Origin: Bacteroidota bacterium
Lineage (GTDB): Bacteria > Bacteroidota > Bacteroidia > Flavobacteriales > Flavobacteriaceae
Direction: 5' to 3'
DNA: 5,644 bases
Assembly (NCBI GenBank): GCA_023386255.1
Contig: JAEWKB010000308.1
Span: forward strand, 1 to 5,644
The notes beneath the pieces are model-generated. The model was given only the letters and a program-made list of their open reading frames with translations, had not been told where the DNA came from and did no database searches. Position 1 is the stretch's first letter; each line of letters opens with the position of its first letter. The position numbers and the translations under genes are program-made. This document shows positions 1 through 5,644 of this stretch, in pieces.

Positions 1-375
1 CTTGGGGTGCCTGTAGGCGGAGTAGGCACCAATGAGTCTGCCATTGTAGGGAATGTGCAGGCTGAACTGCGACTTAATGATGACAATACCTTAAAAGCAA
101 GGGTGTTTAACCGTGAGAACGATTATAATTTTCTTGGCGAAGGTATAGGATACACACAAGGGGTAGGCCTTACTTATGAAGTAGATTTTGATACCTTTAG
201 TGAGCTTGTGGCTAAGATGTTCAGGAAAACTAAAGTTGAGAATCCTGATGACAGTCCTACAGATGAAGTGCCAGACTCTGAACTGGCCCCTGCTTATATT
301 GATTTTAATGGAGAGCGGCGCAAAAAAGCAGAGGATGAAAAAAAGGAACAGCCAAGGGTTCCTGATCCCGAGTAA
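1..375 (+). CDS. tamB: TamB-like translocation/assembly module protein, C-terminal fragment (5' end outside the window)
   Basis: The frame is open from the first base (Leu-Gly-Val-Pro...) to the TAA at 373-375, giving 124 visible residues of a larger protein whose start lies to the left. TamB proteins (DUF490 family) are anchored in the inner membrane and span the periplasm as a long beta-structured groove; they help deliver outer-membrane proteins or lipids. The visible part has the look of the family's C-terminal end: short alternating beta strands (around residues 16-38), then NDYNFLGEGIGYTQGVGL and a YEVDFDTF segment ending in VAKMFRK. I recall the GIGYTQGxGLxYxVDF pattern from flavobacterial TamB proteins; I did not search for it. 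After residue 79 comes a hydrophilic, charged tail rich in Asp, Glu, Lys and Pro, probably disordered. A terminator follows 33 bases downstream, so this gene ends its own transcript. A different large beta-rich envelope protein remains possible. Confidence 0.8.
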   Translation, partial: LGVPVGGVGTNESAIVGNVQAELRLNDDNTLKARVFNRENDYNFLGEGIGYTQGVGLTYEVDFDTFSELVAKMFRKTKVENPDDSPTDEVPDSELAPAYIDFNGERRKKAEDEKKEQPRVPDPE

Positions 376-408
376 ATAGATTACAAAATTATAAACTTCA
401 TTATTTGT

Positions 409-449
409 AAAAAAGCAGGTGTATTTTTATTAAAAACACCTGCTTTTTT
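409..449 (+). terminator. Intrinsic terminator after tamB
   Basis: AAAAAAGCAGGTG (409-421) pairs perfectly with CACCTGCTTTTTT (437-449), a 13-bp stem; three further T-A pairs inside the loop are possible after a mismatch. The right arm ends in six T, and the left arm starts with six A, so the hairpin could stop transcription from either direction. It separates tamB from pfkA. Confidence 0.9.
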
Positions 450-477
450 ATTTTCCTTAAGAAAAACTTATTAACGA

Positions 478-485
478 AAACGTTT
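478..485. promoter_or_regulatory. Short CG-centred palindrome upstream of the pfkA promoter (possible operator)
   Basis: AAACGTTT is a perfect 8-bp palindrome with a central CG inside an A/T-rich stretch (GAAAACGTTTGA), about 55 bases upstream of the predicted -7 box. CG-centred A/T palindromes resemble LacI-family operators in general shape, but the flanking positions do not match a full TG...CA site. Eight bases can occur by chance, so this is only a candidate. Confidence 0.2.
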
Positions 486-537
486 GAAAAGTTGCTGTTT
501 TATTAATGGATCGTAAAAACGAATAAATATCTGACAT

Positions 538-545
538 TAAATTTG
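538..545 (+). promoter_or_regulatory. Bacteroidota-type -7 box of the pfkA-gapA promoter
   Basis: TAAATTTG matches the Bacteroidota/Flavobacterium -7 consensus TAnnTTTG exactly and would start transcription around 551-554, giving a short leader of under 20 bases before the pfkA ATG. I find no clear TTG at the expected -33 position (roughly 515-521), so the call rests on the -7 box and its placement between a terminator and a gene start. Confidence 0.6.
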
Positions 546-570
546 TAGTTTTACAAGTAAATATTAAAAA

Positions 571-2584
<2,014 letters not shown>

Positions 2585-2597
2585 TAATTTTATATCT

Positions 2598-2636
2598 TGT
2601 CCCGCTTTTTAACCTGAAGCGGGACATTTTGTTTTT
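2598..2636 (+). terminator. Intrinsic terminator of the pfkA-gapA operon
   Basis: TGTCCCGCTT (2598-2607) pairs perfectly with AAGCGGGACA (2617-2626), a GC-rich 10-bp stem with a 9-base loop, followed by TTTTGTTTTT. It lies just after the gapA stop and before the kinase gene, so the downstream genes need their own promoter or read-through. Confidence 0.92.
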
Positions 2637-2667
2637 AAATTTAGAGCTTAACTTTCAGCAAACAATA

Positions 2668-2709
2668 AACTAACACAGGTTTAACCTGGACAAACTAACC
2701 CGAACTAAC
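2668..2709 (+). repeat. Interrupted palindrome and AACTAAC repeats in the leader of the kinase gene
   Basis: CAGGTT (2676-2681) and AACCTG (2683-2688) form a perfect 6-bp inverted repeat around one central T. AACTAAC occurs three times (2668-2674, 2693-2699, 2703-2709), once before and twice after it. The plus strand is poor in T from about 2656 to the ATG at 2722. The symmetry could be a regulator-binding site or chance, and I know of no family with this exact site. No TAnnTTTG box is visible in 2637-2721. Confidence 0.3.
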
Positions 2710-2721
2710 TCACAAAACACG

Positions 2722-3570
2722 ATGAAATTATTAGTAGATAGTGGTGCTACAAAAGCCGACTGGATTGCTCTTGATGAGCAGGGCAACAGGCTGTTTACCA
2801 CTCAAACCTTAGGCCTGAGCCCCGAGGTTATTGGCAGGGAAGAAGCCATTGAAAGGCTGGAGGCCCGTTTTGATATTTACAATAACCGTAATGATGTAAC
2901 CAGCCTTTATTTTTATGGCGCCGGATGCGGTACCGACAGGATGAAGATTTTTATGAAGGACATATTTACTGAGTTTTTCCCTAAGGCGGATATAACGGTA
3001 AAAGAGGATACCTATGCGGCGGCTTATGCTACCAATCCCACAAATGAGAAATCTATCATCTGTATATTAGGCACCGGCTCTAACTGCAGTTATTTTGATG
3101 GCGAAGAACTTCATCAAAAGGTACAGTCTTTAGGTTATATTGCCATGGATGACTGCAGCGGCAACCGCTTTGGGCGCGACCTCATACGCGCCTATTACTT
3201 TAATAAGATGCCGGCGGCAATGGCTAAGCAGTTTGAACAGGAATATGACCTTGACCCGGATACCATAAAGCATAACCTGTATAAAGAGCCAAACCCAAAC
3301 GCTTATCTTGCTACGTTTGCAAAGTTCCTTATACAGCACAAAGATGATACTTTTATAAAGGCACTAATTATTGATGCGATGCAGACTTTTGTTGATAACT
3401 ACATTACGCAGTATGAAAATGCACATGAAGTGCCTGTGCATTTTGTGGGTTCGATAGCTTTTTACCTTAAGGCTGAGCTTGCCGAAGTACTTTCAAAGAA
3501 CAACCTAAAACTGGGCAATGTTTTAAGAAGGCCAATTGACGGACTTATTGAATACCACAGGATTAACTAA
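2722..3570 (+). CDS. BadF/BadG/BcrA/BcrD-family sugar kinase, probable N-acetylglucosamine kinase
   Basis: A 282-residue member of the actin-like (ASKHA) kinase fold. Visible landmarks: phosphate-1 loop DSGATKADW (6-14); YGAGC (65-69); KEDTYAAAYA (94-103), where Asp96 lies where N-acetylglucosamine kinases keep the catalytic base (DxxAA type); phosphate-2 loop ILGTGSNC (115-122); DDCSGNRFGRDLI (143-155), a sugar-side loop; and FVGSIAFYL (241-249), the adenosine motif. In Bacteroidota such proteins are commonly annotated as N-acetylglucosamine kinases, which make GlcNAc-6-phosphate from ATP; that substrate is inferred from family and context, not shown by a unique residue. A product entering glycolysis at fructose-6-phosphate would fit its place after pfkA-gapA. 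The ATG at 2722 starts just before the first motif, so the start is firm. mgsA begins one base after the stop (TAAtATG), suggesting a bicistronic message and coupled translation. Other amino sugars or glucosamine are alternative substrates. Confidence 0.85.
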   Translation: MKLLVDSGATKADWIALDEQGNRLFTTQTLGLSPEVIGREEAIERLEARFDIYNNRNDVTSLYFYGAGCGTDRMKIFMKDIFTEFFPKADITVKEDTYAAAYATNPTNEKSIICILGTGSNCSYFDGEELHQKVQSLGYIAMDDCSGNRFGRDLIRAYYFNKMPAAMAKQFEQEYDLDPDTIKHNLYKEPNPNAYLATFAKFLIQHKDDTFIKALIIDAMQTFVDNYITQYENAHEVPVHFVGSIAFYLKAELAEVLSKNNLKLGNVLRRPIDGLIEYHRIN

Positions 3571-3571
3571 T

Positions 3572-3946
3572 ATGGAAATTGCTGTTATTGCACACGATGG
3601 CATGAAAGCCGAGATGGTACAGTTCCTTAACAAGCACAAGGAGATTCTTGTAAAAGAAGGAATTAAACTTATTGCAACAGGGACTACCGGCAGCAAGGCC
3701 GAAAAAGCAGGCTTTAAGGTAAAGAAAATGCTGTCGGGCCCGTTGGGAGGCGATGCTCAGATTGCGGCACGTGTAGCTGAAGGCAAAACCAAAATGGTTT
3801 TCTTTTTTAAAGACCCACTGGCAAGCCATGCACATGAAGCCGATATTAATATGCTGATACGGGTGTGCGATGTACACAATGTGCCGCTGGCCACAAACTC
3901 TGCAACAGCCGAACTGCTGTTGCAGGCTATTTCACAGCAATCATAG
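3572..3946 (+). CDS. mgsA: Methylglyoxal synthase
   Basis: Converts dihydroxyacetone phosphate to methylglyoxal and phosphate, a bypass that relieves sugar-phosphate build-up and frees phosphate. The 124 residues cover the whole catalytic domain; E. coli MgsA is 152 because of extra N- and C-terminal residues. Matching positions are all present: His8 in AHDG, the phosphate-binding ATGTTG (35-40), SGPLGGDAQ (55-63) with catalytic Asp61 (E. coli Asp71), KDPLASHAHEAD (80-91) with Asp81, His88 and Asp91, and PLATNSATAELLL (105-117). The ATG at 3572 is chosen because it places His8 at the usual distance; an in-frame TTG at 3536 would overlap the kinase and adds unrelated residues. It follows the kinase stop by one base. 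Its last 20 bases overlap the 3' end of ridA on the opposite strand. Family members are typically inhibited by phosphate; nothing here shows local control. Confidence 0.95.
   Translation: MEIAVIAHDGMKAEMVQFLNKHKEILVKEGIKLIATGTTGSKAEKAGFKVKKMLSGPLGGDAQIAARVAEGKTKMVFFFKDPLASHAHEADINMLIRVCDVHNVPLATNSATAELLLQAISQQS
3900..3925 (-). other. Perfect 10-bp inverted repeat at the mgsA 3' end, directly after the ridA stop
   Basis: CTGCAACAGC (3900-3909) and GCTGTTGCAG (3916-3925) are perfect inverted repeats with a 6-base loop. On the minus strand the hairpin begins one base after the ridA stop codon (3927-3929) and is followed by AGTTTGT, a poor U tract, so it could protect or weakly terminate the ridA message. 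On the plus strand it lies inside mgsA, coding for a conserved ATAELLLQ segment, so chance or protein constraint may explain it. Confidence 0.4.
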
Positions 3947-4307
3947 AAATTTCTACATTAACATTTTTAGGCAGCCTTGCCACCTGAACCGTTTCTCTTG
4001 CAGGAGCGGTTTTTTCATTAATATAGCTGCTGTAAACGCTATTGATGCGGGCAAAATCATCCATATTGCTGATGAAGATGGTAGCTTTAATAACATTCTC
4101 AAAACCCATTCCGGCAGCTCCAAGCACAGCCTTCATGTTTTCCATCACCTGTTTAGTTTCGGCCTCAATATCGCTTGTTATTAGCTCGCCTGTTTCAGGG
4201 TGCAGGGCAATCTGTCCTGAAGTGTATAATGTATTGCCTGATAATACTGCCTGACTGTAGGGCCCGATAGGGGCAGGGGCTTTGTCTGTAAAAATTATTT
4301 TTTTCAT
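3927..4307 (-). CDS. ridA: RidA family (YjgF/YER057c/UK114) enamine/imine deaminase
   Basis: A 126-residue cytoplasmic protein; family members form trimers. RidA hydrolyses reactive 2-aminoacrylate and related enamines or imines released by PLP enzymes such as serine/threonine dehydratase, protecting other PLP enzymes. Seen in the sequence: APAPIGPYSQAV (10-21) with Tyr17, LYTSGQI (27-33), the helix with ENMKAVLGAAG (56-66), and the signature APARETVQVARLPKNVNVEI (101-120), in which Arg104 matches E. coli Arg105, the carboxylate-binding catalytic residue, and Glu119 matches Glu120. These favour a true deaminase of the RidA subgroup. Its ATG overlaps the stop of the upstream 300-codon gene by four bases (ATGA), indicating cotranscription with lptD and translational coupling. 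The 3' end overlaps mgsA by 20 bases, tail to tail. As I recall, ridA next to lptD is a common flavobacterial arrangement. Confidence 0.95.
   Translation of the reverse strand: MKKIIFTDKAPAPIGPYSQAVLSGNTLYTSGQIALHPETGELITSDIEAETKQVMENMKAVLGAAGMGFENVIKATIFISNMDDFARINSVYSSYINEKTAPARETVQVARLPKNVNVEISMIAVK
3986..4015 (+). terminator. Possible terminator for mgsA located inside ridA (antisense)
   Basis: On the plus strand GAACCGTTTCT (3986-3996) can pair with AGGAGCGGTTT (4002-4012) as an 11-bp stem, three of the pairs being G-U, with a 5-base loop, followed by further T to 4015. It lies 39 bases after the mgsA stop and is the first hairpin with a T run there. On the other strand the same bases encode the conserved RidA active-site region, so codon constraint could have produced it. 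Stem strength is moderate. Confidence 0.35.
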
Positions 4308-5206
4308 TGAAGGTAGTTGTAAATTTTTATATTTTGAGAACGTAAAATTTCATCAAGCCTTTTCCAATTCCTTTTGTTGAGACTAGAACAGACATAAGTA
4401 GCTTTTTGGAAATCATGCTGAAGTATTTTAATTGCGCCACCTCTTCTTGGGTAATAATAAATGGTAGTCTCGTCTATGTTGCTTAAATGATATACTTTTT
4501 TAAACCACCAAAAGTTATGATTCCTAATTATTAGCTTATTTTCACTAATCTCTATATAAAACAAATTAAATGAAAAGCCGCCATAGAAAAGAAGACATAT
4601 TAAGATCAATGGGTATATTTTTCTATTTTCGAAATCAGAAAGTAACATGTAAAAATAAAATAGTGTCATGCCAATAATAATCAGCTTGTCAGATGTTAAG
4701 TATGATTTACCTTTTAAGATATGCTCTCCTGTGTTTGTAGCTACGGTTTTTTTAGAAACATCATTATTATAGAGTAAGCTTCTTAAATATAATTTCATCT
4801 CCCGGCTATTAGAATACATACTATCAACAATAAATTTTTTTGTGCCGTCAGCAAAAGAGATTACAGAAGCGTCGAGATCATATATAGATATACCTATCTT
4901 CATGTCTCCCTTAAAATTTATTTTCTTGATAGTATTAATACTAAATTGATCATTATTAAATGAAATTGTTTCTGCAGTAATTTCAATTTTTGGCGAAAGC
5001 CTAATAACGGTGCGAAGCAGGTAAATTCCTAGAACCAGAATAAGCAATCCCAAAATGAACATCAAAACTTCCCCTGAATATTTGGTGGTAGGTGCTTCAT
5101 CAAATTTAGAGATAAAATATAAGCCGCCCCCAACAAAATATATAATTAAAAAAGTAATTAGTAAATAAAACTTTACAGGATGCCTCTTTGATGTAACCGC
5201 CTCCAT
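4304..5206 (-). CDS. Unrecognised four-helix membrane protein with two PH-like beta domains (apparent internal duplication)
   Basis: I do not recognise this 300-residue protein. It has four hydrophobic segments in two pairs: about 12-33 and 46-67, then about 174-190 and 197-217. Each pair is followed by a beta-rich hydrophilic stretch that opens with a similar strand (KIEIT at 73-77; YIEIS at 217-221) and ends in a basic amphipathic helix (around SREMKLYLRSL, 134-144; NKRNWKRLDEILR, 277-289). This two-helix plus beta-domain unit resembles bacterial PH-like (DUF304-type) membrane proteins, an inference from layout only. Positive charges near the N-terminus (KRHPVK) and after helix 2 predict that both beta domains face the cytoplasm. 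There are no catalytic motifs or signal peptide. The ATG lies one base after the lptD stop, and the gene's own stop overlaps the ridA start by four bases. Hand counts of three 60-base lines inside it give 23-30% GC, against 52% for one line in lptD and 63% for one in pfkA. Function unknown. Confidence 0.75.
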   Translation of the reverse strand: MEAVTSKRHPVKFYLLITFLIIYFVGGGLYFISKFDEAPTTKYSGEVLMFILGLLILVLGIYLLRTVIRLSPKIEITAETISFNNDQFSINTIKKINFKGDMKIGISIYDLDASVISFADGTKKFIVDSMYSNSREMKLYLRSLLYNNDVSKKTVATNTGEHILKGKSYLTSDKLIIIGMTLFYFYMLLSDFENRKIYPLILICLLFYGGFSFNLFYIEISENKLIIRNHNFWWFKKVYHLSNIDETTIYYYPRRGGAIKILQHDFQKATYVCSSLNKRNWKRLDEILRSQNIKIYNYLQ

Positions 5207-5207
5207 A

Positions 5208-5644
5208 TTACCTTATAACCCTGTCCGGTACCTGGCGTTTATCCCACTTGATATCGCTAAGTACAGATGATTTTATACCAATAAAAAAGCCCCAGTAGCG
5301 CTGGCTCTGTACACCTGCCGGTACCCAGTTAAAGTCCATCCTCCAGCTTAGCAGGTCGCGCTCAAAACGCAGCTGGGTGAAAGTTATACCCTTTTGTACA
5401 AAGTCATACCCTGTAGAAAAACCCATTTTCCACTTCGGGGTGATATCAATATTACCCGAAACCATAATGGAGTTTCCGGTAATCTCTCGCTGGCGGTTAC
5501 TGTTGTTAAATGTAAATGAGTAGGCAAAGCGCAAGTCCCATGGCAGTTTTGCATTATAAAAGCCGCCATCACTCTTGTCTTCCTCAGCGCCTTCTTCCTC
5601 ATCTTCGGCAAACATGCTGTTGCGTTGGTTGCTAAGGTCTACCG
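5208..5644 (-). CDS. lptD: LptD-like LPS assembly outer-membrane protein, C-terminal fragment (5' end outside the window)
   Basis: The frame is open from the right edge to the TAA at 5208-5210, giving 144 visible residues. LptD is the outer-membrane beta barrel that inserts lipopolysaccharide at the cell surface. The fragment starts with DLSNQRNSMFAE, has an acidic loop (EDEEEGAEEDKSD), then amphipathic beta strands with alternating aromatic and polar residues: LPWDLRFAYSFTF, NSIMVSGNIDITPKWKMGFS, ITFTQLRFERDLLSWRMDFNW and YWGFFIGIKSSVLSD, ending KWDKRQVPDRVIR. The strand pattern is that of a barrel's last hairpins, and the LRFERDLLSWRMDFNW...FFIGIKSS wording is what I remember of flavobacterial proteins named putative LPS assembly protein LptD; this was not searched. 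The start lies to the right. It heads a tightly packed unit with the 300-codon gene and ridA, so its promoter is outside the window. Confidence is high for an outer-membrane barrel and good for LptD. Confidence 0.85.
   Translation of the reverse strand, partial: VDLSNQRNSMFAEDEEEGAEEDKSDGGFYNAKLPWDLRFAYSFTFNNSNRQREITGNSIMVSGNIDITPKWKMGFSTGYDFVQKGITFTQLRFERDLLSWRMDFNWVPAGVQSQRYWGFFIGIKSSVLSDIKWDKRQVPDRVIR

Noticed and set aside
2636..2643. TAAATTTA as a -7 box for the kinase gene
   Set aside because: It lacks the final G of TAnnTTTG, overlaps the terminator's T tract and has no TTG at the right distance. A promoter must exist nearby, but I cannot place it.
3536..3571. Upstream in-frame TTG start for mgsA giving 12 extra residues
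   Set aside because: It would overlap the kinase gene by 35 bases. The ATG at 3572 places the conserved AHDG and ATGTTG motifs at the usual distance from the N-terminus.
3785..3801. AAAACC...GGTTTT inverted repeat within mgsA as a terminator
   Set aside because: Only two G-C pairs, and it lies in the middle of the MgsA coding sequence, upstream of catalytic residues; it follows from Lys and Phe codons.
4304..5206. Insertion sequence or transposon around the AT-rich membrane gene
   Set aside because: No terminal inverted repeats, target-site duplication or transposase-like sequence is visible, and the gene junctions are tight on both sides.

Overview
The window looks like chromosomal DNA from a member of the Flavobacteriia, probably Flavobacterium or a close relative. 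Reasons: start codons follow short A/T-rich stretches rather than GGAGG-type ribosome binding sites; a Bacteroidota-type -7 box (TAnnTTTG) precedes pfkA; and the envelope genes at both ends (TamB and LptD) carry C-termini that resemble flavobacterial forms as I remember them. I see no mobile element, CRISPR array, tRNA or rRNA, and no gene-free stretch longer than 195 bases.

Layout, left to right. (1) Plus strand, 1-375: the last 124 codons of a TamB-like envelope assembly protein, then a strong intrinsic terminator (409-449). (2) Plus strand, 571-2584: pfkA (6-phosphofructokinase) and gapA (NAD-type glyceraldehyde-3-phosphate dehydrogenase), 25 bases apart, with a -7 box at 538-545 and a terminator at 2598-2636, forming a two-gene glycolytic operon. 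(3) Plus strand, 2722-3946: a BadF/BadG-type sugar kinase (probable N-acetylglucosamine kinase) and mgsA (methylglyoxal synthase), separated by one base. (4) Minus strand, 5644-3927: the 3' end of lptD, an unrecognised 300-codon membrane protein and ridA, joined by a 1-base gap and a 4-base overlap, so they are almost certainly cotranscribed.

The plus-strand genes form a central carbon cluster. PfkA commits fructose-6-phosphate to glycolysis and GapA catalyses the NAD-linked oxidation. The kinase would bring recycled amino sugar toward fructose-6-phosphate. MgsA opens the methylglyoxal bypass from dihydroxyacetone phosphate when the lower pathway is blocked or phosphate is short. The minus-strand genes pair outer-membrane LPS insertion (LptD) with the housekeeping enamine/imine deaminase RidA.

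Points most worth a second look: PfkA has Asn107 where the family's GGDGS motif normally carries a magnesium-binding Asp. The 300-residue protein between lptD and ridA appears to be an internal duplication (two membrane helices plus a PH-like beta domain, twice), and its DNA is much more AT-rich than its neighbours. The convergent mgsA and ridA genes overlap tail to tail by 20 bases, so any transcription terminators there must lie inside coding sequence; two candidate hairpins are described. Nothing here amounts to a clearly new defence or mobile system; the duplicated membrane protein is the only real unknown.
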